NCBI GenBank assembly: GCA_026686845.1
Contig: JAIVEN010000004.1
Span: forward strand, 16,586,827 to 16,650,826
DNA length: 64,000 nt
Direction of reading: 5' to 3'
DNA from: Adenanthera pavonina
Lineage: Eukaryota > Streptophyta > Magnoliopsida > Fabales > Fabaceae
Both the position numbers and the translations under genes were made by a program. Of the stretch, positions 1-12,013 are shown one piece after another; the first letter of the stretch is position 1, and each line of letters opens with the position of its first letter. Under the pieces are notes generated by a model. That model did not search any database and was not told the DNA's origin. It saw only the letters and a list, made by a program, of their open reading frames with translations.

Positions 1-344
1 TTTAGAACTTATGTTCTTTTCTTGTGAGTTTTTCTCTTGTATCTCTTGTGTTCTTGAGAGAATTCTTAGACTTATCAAAGGAGTGGTTTTCCTTTGTGGC
101 ATCCCAAGACTAGGGTTCTAAGAGACGAGTTCTCTTAGGGTCTTATCTCATTGACCAACATATCTTTGTTATTTTCTTGTTATTTTCGTGCATTATTTTC
201 TTCTTAATTTTTAGATTCACATATTTCCTCTCCTTGTGCTTTCTTTGTTATTCGTGTGTCCTTATTTGATTCTAGCATAATTCGTGGTTCATTCCGAGTT
301 ATTGGAGGTTCAATCGGACGAGTTCCGCTTGGGTCTTTCATCAA
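1..344 (+). other. probable LTR tail of an unidentified retrotransposon
   Basis: This non-coding stretch has T-rich text and a segment with G/C-containing words like those found in the R-U5 part of plant gypsy LTRs. It ends in CA at about 344, where sequence recognisable as reverse-complement LTR-B begins. Its left end lies outside the window, so neither family nor orientation can be fixed. No gene is visible. The call rests on texture and context only. Confidence 0.3.
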
Positions 345-2162
345 CAATTTTATATAAAATAGCCAATTGACATAAAATAATTAGAAATAGTAATCTAAAC
401 ATCAAAATTCTTCTTCTAGCTTCCTTGCCTCCCTTGAATCCTTGCATACTTGAACCTATCATGTTGGTCATTTTGGGAGAGTGAGATTCAAAGAATTTCA
501 GTAGTAACAACCCATTCATACAATCATGCTATCACATAATTCATGGAAACATCAAGAAAACATCAATTTATCACTTGAATCTTTTAATGCCATAACATTT
601 CGTAAAAATTTTGGAAGAATTTCATTTTGAAATTTGGACATCTAGAGGTTATAAATCTCATCAAAAAACTCATCCAATCATCACAAAGCATCATTATATA
701 CATATGGCATAGCAACAAATTCATGAAATTCAAGTTTGATAACAATAAGCATAAATAGGTAAATTACTACCTTCAAGCTTTCCCAACTTTTACAAACTTG
801 GTGGACACTTCATTTGGCCTTTAGACACTTTTTAAAACCCTATCATATCATAAAATGAGATCATATGCCACTGGTTCATGCTTCAACTTCATGAAGTACT
901 CATAAAACCTAAAATTTCCATATTGCTTTCCTTTTGTTTTTTATTTCAAATCAACACTTGTTCTTAACTAATTTGGACCCAAGGAATCCATATTTGAGGT
1001 CCAAATCATGAAATTCCAACTCTAAGAAGAACCTCTAACTGACCAAAAATCACTTGAAAAAAAATAGAAAATGATACATTTTGATTTTCTTCAAGCTACT
1101 ATAACTTTCATGCTTAAGGTTCCTAGTTTAGCATTTCCCCCAAGTTGGTGCATGAAACTTATCTTTTTCCCATGGCCAATGGTTTGGCCAAAACCCTTAG
1201 AGTGAGAGGAGGAAAACCACACCATGAAACAACTATCAAATACTTCAAATAACAAGCTTAGGGTAGTAGAAATCTTACCAAATAGTTGAGTCTTCAACTT
1301 GTCTTCTTGCTTCTTCTTTTTCTCTCTTCTTCTTTCTCCCTTTTCTCTCTTTCTTTCTTGTGTTTTCTTGCTCTGTTTTTGCTACTGGAATGTCATTCAT
1401 AATAGATAGGAAAGAGAGGGATTATATGGCTTAATGACTCACTAATTACTCAATTAACATTAATCACCTTTTTTAGCCAAAAGTCAAGCCTTCTTCAACA
1501 AATTGTTTGGCATGCCTTCCATAAGAAGTTTTGGACAAAAATAATGGACTGTATGGATGTCTAAGAGGGAGAAGATTAATTTTAAACTATACCAATAAAG
1601 TCACTTTTTACATTAAGTTAATATTTTAGGGATACATGAATATTCTAAATTTATATCTATATTTCCTTAATTATCCTGTCCCAAACAATATCTATGTGAG
1701 GGACAAATCCTATTTTGGTCACCTTTTAATCGTTTGTGGGATCCATAATCTACTTTATCTGTATTAAGTTATTTTTGAACATTCGGCACTGATTATTTCT
1801 TTATTGCTAAATATTAACCCTCAGTGCCATATACCATTAGGCTCGTCTTATTAATAGCTTCGTTCTGACAGTAATTTTGCATATTTACAAAATTAGCCTT
1901 GATTGGAGTAAATTATAATTTTTGAAACTTTCTGGTCATTAGTTATAATTTTTCCTAGTTATATTTACTTGCATATGCCACGCGACTTTTTTTTGGGCTA
2001 AAATTTAATTATCATAACTTTTAGGGGTAAAAATGTAATTTCTCATTTTTTATTTGACTAGGAAAAATGACTACTTTACCTTTTTTCATGTAAAACGGTA
2101 TTTGCCCATTTTCACAAATTCTTTATAGATATTTAAATATTCTAATCCTTAGGGATGTAACA
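345..2162 (-). mobile_element. LTR-B fragment, minus strand, truncated
   Basis: Read on the minus strand from 2162, it begins TGTTACATCCCTAAG and runs parallel to the LTR at 51605 (TGTAACATCTCTAAG), including the shared ACCGTTTT(A/G)CAT and CATTTTTCCTRGT segments. The plus-strand left part contains the complement of the GAGATTCTTTGAATCTC-type block present in all LTR-A and LTR-B copies (about 480-510). The full LTR is about 2.5 kb; this copy lacks the terminal several hundred bases at its left end. The 5' TG edge at 2162 is sharp. There is no coding content; short reading frames here are chance. Confidence 0.7.
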
Positions 2163-2273
2163 AGTTTCATCCATGGCCTATACTAAACATCAAATAAGGC
2201 TCATAAACCATGCCAAGGTACAGATTCATAACATTATACTTGATCCTATACAAATTGCAAAATTATACTTTAA
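2163..2273 (-). mobile_element. small LTR piece between LTR-B and the MITE
   Basis: About 110 bp lies between the sharp edge of the LTR-B copy (2162) and the MITE (2274). Its reverse complement weakly resembles the tail of the LTR-A/B group, so it is probably the part of the LTR at 3076-5468 left of the MITE insertion. The similarity is loose. Confidence 0.35.
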
Positions 2274-3075
2274 GGACTTGTTTGGTTCCTTTCCTGAGTG
2301 TCCATAAAGTGAGAATCCAGATTTTATTCCCACACTTGGACTGTTTGGTTGGATATGAGAGTAGGAATATGAGCTCTCATGGGAATGAAGGTGGCCAGAG
2401 ATCTGGGACTTAACTTTTCTACTTTGGACCCTGACTTGACTTATTCCTACAGTTGGGAATAAAGATCAAATGATGGAAATGACCTTAATTATGAAATATT
2501 ATTCTTAAAATACTCTTCACAGATTATGTACCCCATTTCATCTTACAAACTCTTCATTAGTTCCTACAAGTTATTTAGTGTAATTTTTCTTATAGGAGTT
2601 TTTTTTTTCTCTAAAAATATTTAATTGAAAATATTTAAAATAAAAAATAATAAGAATTGAAACATACATAAGTTTCCCTTCTACTTTTTATATTAAAATT
2701 TATGCTTAGATATTTTTTATTTAATAAAAATAAAAATATGTAAAAACTTAAAATATGAGGTTATTGTCTGAACAAAAAAAAGATGTCACCTGTTTGTAAC
2801 TAAAAAGAAAAAGAGAAAAAAAGGTCATGTTACAAATACAGTATTGGAGCAATTGATGTTGGGCTAAATTTTTACATAGAGGCAATTCTAACTTTTTGCA
2901 CTTTATTCACATCTCATTTTATCTTTTTTTTTCATGTCCAACCAAACAAATTCAAGTTGTTACCCATGTCTTTCCTATGGTGAACCAAACAAAATTTTGG
3001 CTTACAAGATTCCATACCAAGTTATTTCATTTCATTCCAATCCATTCCCAATAATTCTACGAACCAATCGGGCCC
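2274..3075. mobile_element. PIF/Harbinger-like MITE (802 bp)
   Basis: Terminal inverted repeats are visible: the left end reads GGACTTGTTTGGTTC and the right end, reverse-complemented, reads GGGCCCGATTGGTTC (11 of 15 matching, including the shared TTGGTTC core). A TAA is repeated directly outside both ends (2271-2273 and 3076-3078), the 3-bp TWA duplication typical of PIF/Harbinger and Tourist-type elements. A second internal inverted pair, built on GGACTGTTTGGTTGG near 2339 and TCCAACCAAACA near 2937, lies inside the ends. No transposase is encoded, so it would be non-autonomous. A hAT origin is less likely because the duplication is 3 bp rather than 8 bp. Confidence 0.65.
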
Positions 3076-5468
3076 TAAAATTGTCACAATTTGCTCATTC
3101 TTCATGCTTCTCTTCAATCCTCTTAGCCTTCATGGCATTTTTTTTATAGCTTGGACCTAGCATGGTTAGTCATATAGAAGGTTGAGATTTAAAGAATCTC
3201 AGCAGCTAACACCCATACACACCCATACATGCATTCACATTATCACATTTTACATGAAATCATCAAAATTCATCAAACAAACTCATTTGCACATTTAAGT
3301 CATATGATTTAATAAAAATTTTGGCAGAATTTCTCTTTATAAAATGGACATCTTGAGGTCTCATAACCGCTCAATCAACTCAGCCAATCACAAAAGAATA
3401 TCACATAACAACATTATAATCATATGACAAGGCATTAAACACATAGAAAACAATTATGATAATATAGTCCAAGTAAGGTGATTAAGCTACCTTCTTGAAT
3501 TCCTTTGCCTTCCACACTTTGTGCACTCTTTTGTTGGCTTTTCACAACTTCCTTTAACCCTAATACAACATAAATAAGGGTCATAAACCACTGGTTCCTC
3601 AAGCTCAATCACAAAGTAACATACTTGAAGTAAAAATTCCATTTGTTTTCCCTCAGTTTTTCTTTGTACAACATCCATGTTCTTACATAATTTGGACCCA
3701 AGGAATCCATTTTTGTGATGAAAATTATGAAATTCCCTCTCTATGACAAACCCTAGGTAGGCAAAAAATTTAGGGAAATTGGAACAAAATAATCTCGTTA
3801 CAATACTTGCAACCATTAGTATATTCTTACTTTACTTATCTATTCTATGCCTTTACCTAAGCTTATTTGACTTGTGCTTACTTTCTTTTCTAAAACCTTT
3901 CATGGCTAAAACTTTAAATGAGAGAGGAGAGAAAAATACTTCTTCAAACTACCATAAACTCTTGAGAACACAAGCTAGAGGTGGTAAAAACTCTTACCAA
4001 GTGGTTGAGCTTTGAATCTTGCCTTCTTGCTCCTTCTTTTTCCTCTTCTTTTCCTCGTGTTTTTGGAGCTCTCTCTCTCTCTCTACTGCTGCAAGTGTCA
4101 AACAAGAATGAGGAGGAAAGAAGGTGATTAGCTCACTAATACACTTGGCTTAATCATAATTCAATTTGACCTTGGTTTATGTTGACTCAAGTACTTTTTA
4201 TGCCCAAAAATAAAGCCTTCTCAAAGAAGTATTATGAACTAAAAATCATGGGCTTCATGTGCTGCAAAGTAACGTCTAGCATGAGGAGGATTTGAGTAAT
4301 TGACTCTCTTGATTAACTTGACTAATCATGGTTACTTTACTTCTTTTTTTTTTCAAAACACTTCTTAAAGAAGTAGTTCCAATAGCCAACTAAATAATCC
4401 CATTTGTTCACAAGGAAGTAGCTGGTCACATGTGGAGTGAGAGGAGGAAATGGGATTATCTCACTTAATCACTTACTTAATCATGCTTTACCTAAATTAA
4501 CCTTGGTTAGCTACTTAAGTCACTTTCCTTCATCACAACAATTAAATTAATTCCCTCCATGTCCTACCAATTGTATGTTACACCGCATTAAGTGTAATTT
4601 GTCCAAAATTTGCTTCATAATTTTAATTGGACCAAAATAACCCTTACTGATTAAATTTTCATAATTGTCATTATATTGGTATAGAATTATCCAAGAATTA
4701 CTTTTAGACTAAAATCATTATCTTGACCCAAAATATATTTTATCAATGTACATTTAGTGTCATGAATTGATACTGTCTTTTTGTGCAGTCTAAACTGACT
4801 TTTATCGAATAAAATATTAATAATAAATCTTTAACACCCAACTAATATTTTATTAATCTCATTAAATTTCATACTGTATTCCATTAGGCTAGGATTATCA
4901 AGAGTTCCATTTTGATTACAATTTTTCATAATTATAAAAAGGCCCTTATCCCAGGGCAAAATTATAATTTTCAGTTCTTTTGGTTCCTTTTCCATAATTT
5001 TTCCCAGGGAGTATATTGAAAGAAAATTTCTTCTTTTAGGAACTAAATTGCATAGAATTTCTATTTCTTGGAGTAAAATTACTATTTTCTTATTTTCCGG
5101 TCTAACCTGGATAAATGACCATTTTACCTTTTTTCGTTTCTTTTTGTGCTATTCACATTAACTTTCAAATTGGTCTTTCTTTCAACCTAGATCTCTCAGC
5201 TATGTAATACTTATATCATTACAGTTAGCTCAGGATGGACTTCTATTCAAGTGTTATATTATATATCTTCTTGGACAAGTTTTGAAATTAATTTTTACTA
5301 AGGACCTTGTGGAAAATTAATTCCAATTAAGGACCATGCATAATTTCTTCCAAAAATTATATGGGAAATTAATTCTATCTGGAGACCGGGCATATAACCT
5401 TACCATCTTGCTTCATTTCCCATCTTTTCATACATTTTATTGCCTCCTATAAAAATAGAAATATTACA
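3076..5468 (-). mobile_element. LTR-A fragment, minus strand
   Basis: On the minus strand from 5468 it starts TGTAATATTTCTATTTTTAT, matching the start of the 2,961 bp LTR of the 7.6 kb array (TGTAATATCCCTATTTTTAT). The match continues through the 'TGGTCCTTAATTGGAA' block and the paired ACTG...CAGT block near 4770-4790. The last roughly 800 bases of the LTR are missing at the left, where the MITE and an LTR-B copy lie. A (CT)n tract at 4069-4084 matches the (GA)n tract of intact LTR-A copies. It sits against family C internal sequence at 5469, so it inserted into that element. Confidence 0.75.
4069..4084 (+). repeat. (CT)8 microsatellite
   Basis: Eight CT units lie inside the minus-strand LTR-A fragment. 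The complementary (GA)7 tract sits at the same place in the three plus-strand LTRs (for example near 14197-14211). Confidence 0.9.
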
Positions 5469-7564
5469 TTGAGGGTTACTCCTACTACATTGTGTTGGTG
5501 CCCACACTATATAAAAGCTTATCTCAGCAGGAAAATCATCCACTTCGCAACCAAATGGCACCTTAAAGATCTAAAAAAAAATCGTTGCATCATTTAGGTC
5601 CACAAAAGTCCTATAGCCTTATCATCATCATGACAACTTCACCAGTGACCCAACAATGTTTCCTTATGGTAGGCCACTTTACCCAATAATTTAGTGATCT
5701 CATAAGTCCTTCATACCAATGAACCAATCATTAGCTACTCATATACTTTAGAATAATCCTTCTAGTCCTCCTTTTGTCTTTAAAACAATTCTTGTTTCCA
5801 CTCAAACACATCCTTTTACCTCATGTTTTCTTTTCCACATGCTTTATTTTACACTATATTTCTCCGACAATATCACTTATGGATAGACCCGCCTCATCTT
5901 AAGGGCTAATAACTTTTCAAATGCCCTATCCACATACTTCTTAGGTTTGCTTCAGTTGTGCACTCTAATTCCTCTATTGTTGCACCTAGGTCATACGATA
6001 CATTCACATTACCCCTGAATATCACCATCCTACTCGTATCTTATTGTTCTAGCTTCCTTTCCACTATAGACCCCACAGCCATCAAGCTTTATAGCAAGGA
6101 GCTATGGGTTACCACATACCACTCATTATTAGACCATGATCACAACTTATTGGTCTTTTACTGACAATGTTTGGGGTTCCTTCTCACTAGTCAAATTTCT
6201 TCTTCCAATCTAATTCAACCTTTATAATACAACTACTTGCTTCGATCTTTATGAATCCCATACGAGCTCTACTTTCAAGTCTTCAATCATTTTCCTTCTT
6301 ATAGTTATTGAAAGATTTAGAATTCTTTCTATTAGATGAAGAACTACTCATCTTATGATTAGTGAGTTGCTATAACATATGGATCGATTGGTCAACTGTA
6401 CCTAATCAATCTTTTAAAAGATAAGCCTCCAATTGGCCATGAATTTAAGCGGAATTGGGTTCCCTTTTGATATTATCACTAAGTCTTTCACTCTCAGTCT
6501 ACTAGTGCCTTGAACCCTGAGTGACTGATGCATCAAGCGCGTAGCTAGCTAGCATTAAGCCTCAACTAGTTAACTGCTAGTTCTAGACTCGTGATTCAAC
6601 ATCGTATAGGATTTGCTGATACTTCCCAATAACAACAACTTCCCATGTATTCTCTTAAGCTGTTACTGGGAAAACCTAAAGATAACAGTATAGGGAAAGG
6701 GGTTAGCTCAACAACTTCTACCCTCATGCATCTTCAAGCGTAGCCAACACATCACACTTGCAGTATAGTGCATTGTAATTCAAGTTCTCATGATCAAGGG
6801 ATGTACCAAGAAAAAACTTCTTTCGACCAATATCCATGACCTTCCAATGCTTAAACCATTACCATTGATCAATGTCGCCAACTAAGGCAACTTCTCCTCC
6901 ACAATAAACCAACAACATATTCCCCAAATAGACCTTACTTTAAGTCACAGAGAGTCACAAAAACTCTTCTATCAGCTTTTGAATCCTTACATAATAATTG
7001 TTTCCCAGAATTCTCATAGCCTAAAGTATGTCTTGCAATTAATTCCTACTTGTAAAACCCTCGATCAACCTCTTACAACTAAGTTCTAACTCATTTGCCA
7101 CATATTACTCCTTATAGGATATCATAACAGTCCCTGTCTAAGCCTGGACTAGTTGTCCTTCAATTTACAAAGCTTATTGATACATTTATTTTCACATAGA
7201 CCTCCTACCTCATAGTTTTACTCCACCTCCTTTTAGACTCCCACAAATAGGAAAAAGAATAAGAATCTCTTCCTAATTTGAGTTCAGCCCGAGACACTGG
7301 TGGCTTCTTAACCATATACCATATTCTTCCAGTATTGTTTGAACTTCCTTGACTAATTCTTCCTATGGGCCACAGATAGGAAAAAGCATGAATCATGAAG
7401 CTTCTCTTTTACTCCTCAGTCTCCCATATTTTTTGGGATAGAACAGTAATCTTCGCACACCAATCCTCTAAAGGTGTACACTCTATAACCAATAACTACT
7501 CTTTGATTTCCAGTTAAGCTTCCATAACCATAACAACTAGTCAAACACTCCTTCATCATCATTT

Positions 7565-7975
7565 AGCCTTCCTTTCTAACTTGAACACTGTCAATTATCC
7601 CTCTTGTTCGGAGGTACAATCCATAACACTAAATATGGTCCCCCATTAGTCCACCATTCCTTAGCCACTGTAAGATCCATTTTACCTATGAAAGTTGATG
7701 GATTAAGCTTTCAAAAGTTTTTCAACTGAAAGAACTTATCTTTTCATCCAACTCTTGGACCCTCTATGGCTCCATCACATCCTCATCTTCCCAGCATTTA
7801 GATTCATGTACATTCTAGCTCTCTCATTCATATCACCTTGTCCCTGCTGACCTAACTGCTCTTGCATTCCATTCAACATTTTTCCTTGATTATTAACTCG
7901 ATCATTCAACATAGCTAACTTCACATGCATCTATCTTATAAGAACATTATTACCTTGCGTACCCCTGTGAAACAT
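7565..7975 (-). pseudogene. degenerate gypsy gag (family C element 1)
   Basis: Translated on the minus strand from an ATG at 7975, the region gives a glutamine- and asparagine-rich N-terminal part. A frameshifted segment follows with the pattern of plant Ty3/gypsy Gag capsid domains (Retrotrans_gag): a proline-threonine-phenylalanine-like start, then alanine-lysine-glutamate-tryptophan-tryptophan, then a methionine/isoleucine-phenylalanine helix and a cysteine-glutamate turn. Several stop codons and at least one frameshift break it. Gag would form the cytoplasmic virus-like particle; this copy cannot. It lies about 150 bp downstream of the primer binding site, the normal place for gag. The same remnant occurs at 63545-63959. 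Confidence 0.5.
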
Positions 7976-8110
7976 CTTTCCTTCCATATAAATAGCAACA
8001 TATTTTAGTTATATGACTCTAGACTAGTATTACAAAATGTAATATCCTAGTTTATGTAATTCAAAATGTGCAAAGTACTACAACAAGTAGAAACAATGGT
8101 CTGAATCATT

Positions 8111-8122
8111 GCTTTGATACCA
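8111..8122 (-). other. primer binding site (initiator Met tRNA type), family C element 1
   Basis: The minus strand reads TGGTATCAAAGC, complementary to the 3' end of plant initiator tRNA-Met apart from one base. It lies 3 bp inside the LTR edge at 8126, which marks that LTR as the 5' LTR of a minus-strand element. Confidence 0.75.
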
Positions 8123-8125
8123 AAA

Positions 8126-9134
8126 TGTAACAACCTACCCCCCAAAGCTGCGAAAACAAGTCATAAAACATCAAAAACAGAGAAAAACTCCAAGCAACAC
8201 CAAAACAGGGCTAGGTCACCGCAAGCTATAGTGCAGCTATGACCTTAGAGAGGTAGTAGCACTTGGTGGCACGACCAAGCTTTTGGCACCATGGCACCCA
8301 TATCAAATCTTATATCAGCAAGTTGTTAATTTTTTGGGCAAACTTCCAACATGCATAACTTTGTGCTCCAATCTCTGATTGACATGATTCTATCTCCTAT
8401 AACTTAATCTTGTCCCAATCTATCTATAGACACTGATATTATCTCAATCCATCTCTGTATAGAGATTTTGGACACCTAACACTATTTTGGCCACTTTTTG
8501 ACCAAAACTCATAACCAACCTCCTTCAATCGCTACCAAGGGCAATTTGGCACCCAAAGACCATTCACATAGGTCATAAATAGCATAACCAACTTGTGTAA
8601 GGAGGTTTCACCCTGAAGGAATAACTCCTCCGAGTTTTGATCCCTTTGAACCCCAAATCAATAGAATGGGCTCTATGCCCAGTTCACACATACAAGGCCC
8701 AATGACCGCATTGGGCTCACAAGTAGGGCGCACTAAGCTTAAACAAAACACCAGCACATGCATCATTACATCATGACCCATACCAAGGTCCACAATCATA
8801 CGACAATATGAAAAGGAAACACATACACACAACATTATCATGGTATGAAAAGGATTATACATATATATATATCAACAAAATATACATAGATCATAAATGC
8901 CTAGTTACCTTGAATTACCAATATCACACACACGTGTTCTCGCATAAATTCACATACAAACCAAGATTGAAGCTTCTTGAACTCAAAAATTAGTCCCTAA
9001 AATCGAAATGCATGAACCTTAGCAGAGCTCCTCTTTCTCTCATCCAATTTCTTTCTTCTTCATCAACTGATCATGCCCTAATTTATGAAAGTTTGGTGTC
9101 TGGCACTACTGCAGATGATAAGCTCACTATAATG
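8126..9134 (-). mobile_element. family C 5' LTR (internally deleted)
   Basis: The plus-strand left edge TGTAACAACC matches the left edges of the LTRs at 9135 and 57448. The body is collinear with 57448-60071 (the 'caccatggcaccc', 'catgcataactttgtgctcc' and 'gacccatacc' blocks) but is about 1.6 kb shorter. It jumps from a point matching about 58110 to one matching about 59170, so an internal deletion of about 1 kb is likely. The right end is cut by another LTR-C at 9135. Confidence 0.7.
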
Positions 9135-10424
9135 TGTAACACCCTACTATAATACACCTTTACTTTTTTACTTAAAACTTTGAAAAATGGCTAAACCAAG
9201 CCATAACAAAAACATCCAAGCGTAGCGCCGTGGCCTCAATAGTACTATCGTGGCGTGGAAGCTCTCAGGATGGAAACTTTTTTCAAATTAAGGTGACTAG
9301 CACCGCGACCATGGAGATGGTGCCTCAGTGCTCGTATTAGAAACCATATAAGCAATTTGCTGATTTTTTTGGCGAACTTTTGTTGCTCACAACTTTGTGC
9401 TCTAACCTCCAATCAACCTGATTCCAACTCCTACATGTTATACTCATTCTAATTTATCCATAGATACCAGCTTAATCTCAATCCATCTATGTATGAAGAT
9501 TTTGGGCATTGGTGACCGATTTGGTCACTTTTTGGCTAAAACTCAGAACTTATGCACTCCAATTGCCGCCCAAAGCAATTTGGCACTTAAGGACCATTCA
9601 CACAAGTACTATTTGGCTCAACTAACTTGTCCAAGGATGTTTCACCTCAAGAAAACCATTCGTTCTAGATTTGACCCCTTGAACCCCAATTTTGCATAAT
9701 GGGTTATATGCCTCAAATCATACTATTTAGGCCCAAAACCACTTTGGTCTCATACATATAGCCAATTTGGCCCATAGACATATACATCAATCAATATGAC
9801 CCATACTGGGGTTCGAAACCATCATCATACACATACAAACCATACATAGCATACTTCATCCACATCATCATCAATATGATCACATATCATTCATCACCAT
9901 CCATCATCTATATCATCATGTCACATACATAACATCACTCCCACAATAACCAAATCATACATCTATACACACAACTCTACTTGGCACAACTCATTACACG
10001 AACTGAATGGTAAAACTACCTGTTAAAGACGATATTCCTATAGTGGAGAAACCTACAACTCCTAGGTTTTCTCCAGACTAGTGTTAGAGTCTTCACTTGA
10101 AATGTTAGTCGTGGAGGGTTGTTGGGAATAGCCACAAGTACCCTATATCATCTGTCCACACAATTATGCATATGGTGCAATGCAATGCAATATATCATGG
10201 TATGCATGTCTTCCTTATACACAACTAGAACCACGAGCTAGCATCATGATAGGACATTTCTAATAGGAGATTCCCTTCCAACAACCGGTGAAGACTGATT
10301 TTGGGATATCACCAAACTCACCTAATACTAGTGCACCCTGCCAAAGGTAACACTAATGCCTGAATCATGGATCTCCTTCCCCTGGACTATCTCAAATTGG
10401 TGGTGATTTAGGGAATGTGCAATC
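9135..10424 (-). mobile_element. second family C LTR, interrupted by copia
   Basis: It starts with TGTAACACCC at 9135 and follows 54190-55250 and 57448-58740 base by base in many stretches, including the CAT-rich 9840-9960 segment and the 'ggtggtgattta' block. It stops at 10424, exactly where the copia 5' LTR starts. The uninterrupted version of the same site is seen at 55238-55255. The rest of this LTR is not found beyond the copia element, so it has been lost. Confidence 0.7.
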
Positions 10425-11948
10425 TATTGAATCAAAAGTTTGATGATTTCAAATAACTAGAGCTTGGAAGGAGAATATCAAAGAAATGTAAAAGGATCAA
10501 GTGAACAAATCCAATGAAGAACATGTGAAAACTTGGTTTTTAGGATTTCTCAATTTGTAACCTGGGTAGAAAGCTTTGATCTTTACTTCTTTAAGTTACC
10601 ACAACATTTAAATAAGTTATTTCAAAGTTATCAAATGTTAGCTTGTGTTAGAATTGAGAAATATTGGCCAACAGATGAATTTTGTTGTTGACTCATACTT
10701 ATTTTGTGCAAAATTTGAACTTTAGTTAGTGAAATTGAAGTTATAGAGGTTTTATCTCTGATAAATGAATTTTAGTTTTGAAATTTAGATTTTGGTCTTA
10801 GCACTATTAATGAAAATGTCCAAAATTCATATGAAGCTTAGTCAAAATTTGAAGGTTAGTGAAATTCAAAGTAAGTTCAATATCACTAGCTCTGAGAGAC
10901 GAACTTTGGACTTCAAAGTGCGAATTTGAAAATGAGAACTTGTGATTCTCTTTAGAGTGTGCCTCTGATGGACAAACTTTAAAGTTCAAAATTCAAATTT
11001 CACAGAGGGGAACTTTTATGCCATGTTGAATATGCCTTTGATAGATAAATTTCAGCTTCTGAAAATCGAATTTCAAGTGCACTATGAAAATATGAGACAA
11101 CTGTTCAAACTCAACAGATACACTTTCAATATAAAAATTTGTATGTTCTAACATGAGATAACATTGACAAACTCAAAATTCGAATGTGACACTTGAACAG
11201 ACAGATTTTAGAAGTTCAACATTAAAGTCCTTAACTTTTGATCTCTACAAAATTCATTTGTTGAACCCCAAAATTTGAATTTTGGTGTGTTAGATGCATT
11301 AAATGTGGTTAGTGAATATCTATTTCTACAGAGTAATTATTAGTCAACATCTCTAACGGCTAAATCTTGTGTCTAACAACTAGTTTAGTGACAAATCTAT
11401 AAATAAAACTTCATTTGAAGTTGTAGGTAATAAATTTTAAGTCTGTCTTTGCAAAAATTCTAATGAATTTATCTATCAAAGCTTTTTCACCTTTTCACCT
11501 CATTTATTGCACCATAAATTTCATATCTACTCTATTTCAGAGAGTCATCATATTTGTATAAAATCTCTTTTTCATCTGGAAGAAAGATTCTTTATTAGGG
11601 TAATCAAAGGGAATTAGGAAACATTTATAAGAGAGTGTGGAGAGATATTTTCAAGTGTTCTTAGAACAGAGCATGTTGATTGTACTGTGGCATTGCAAGG
11701 AGCTCATTGAATTCTTACAAATAGTGAAAAATCTCAAGTGATAGTTTGAGGACTAGATGTAGGTCAAGTGTATTAGACTAAACCAAGATAAATCTCTGAG
11801 TTTTTCAATTTCCTTATCTCTTTCACATTCATATTTATTATACTTTGTTTTTCTGCAAACTTTTACTTTTACTAATGTACCTTGTTTTCATAGAAAAATT
11901 TTGTACTTCCCAATTCATCCCCCTGTTGGGAAGTCAACACTCCTAATA
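10425..11948 (+). mobile_element. copia (SIRE-like) 5' LTR
   Basis: This 1,524 bp LTR is collinear with the solo LTR at 47811-49319, which has clean TG...CA ends. Here the ends have mutated to TATTGAATC... and ...CTAATA. The primer binding site follows within 3 bp. It contains many copies of words such as GAAATTTGAATTT and GACGAA that recur through the LTR and the 3' UTR. A conserved block near 11690-11720 is shared with 49055-49085. The expected target duplication on the left is CAATC (10420-10424); its partner is lost. Confidence 0.85.
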
Positions 11949-11950
11949 AG

Positions 11951-11965
11951 TGGTATAAAAGCTTA
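11951..11965 (+). other. decayed primer binding site of the copia element
   Basis: TGGTATAAAAGCTTA corresponds to the initiator-Met-tRNA primer site TGGTATCAGAGC with two substitutions, 2 bp after the LTR end. Confidence 0.65.
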
Positions 11966-12013
11966 GAGTCCCAATAAAAGGAAATAAAAGGAATTAACAC
12001 TTTGGGAGAAGCT

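Larger units (their letters stand above)
5469..8125 (-). mobile_element. family C gypsy element 1: 5' half of internal region
   Basis: The segment lies between an LTR-A fragment (5468) and a primer binding site (8111-8122). Stretches such as 5680-5760 match 61350-61430 in the second family C element, and the whole block is collinear with about 61150 to the window end. The 3' part of the internal region is not in the window; it was displaced by the LTR-A insertion. Only a gag remnant near the primer site is recognisable. The remaining 2 kb has no recognisable domain on either strand. Near 6570 the minus strand carries AACTAG-CAGTTAA-CTAGTT, a 6-bp inverted repeat recalling the hairpins of the 7.6 kb element. 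Confidence 0.7.
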
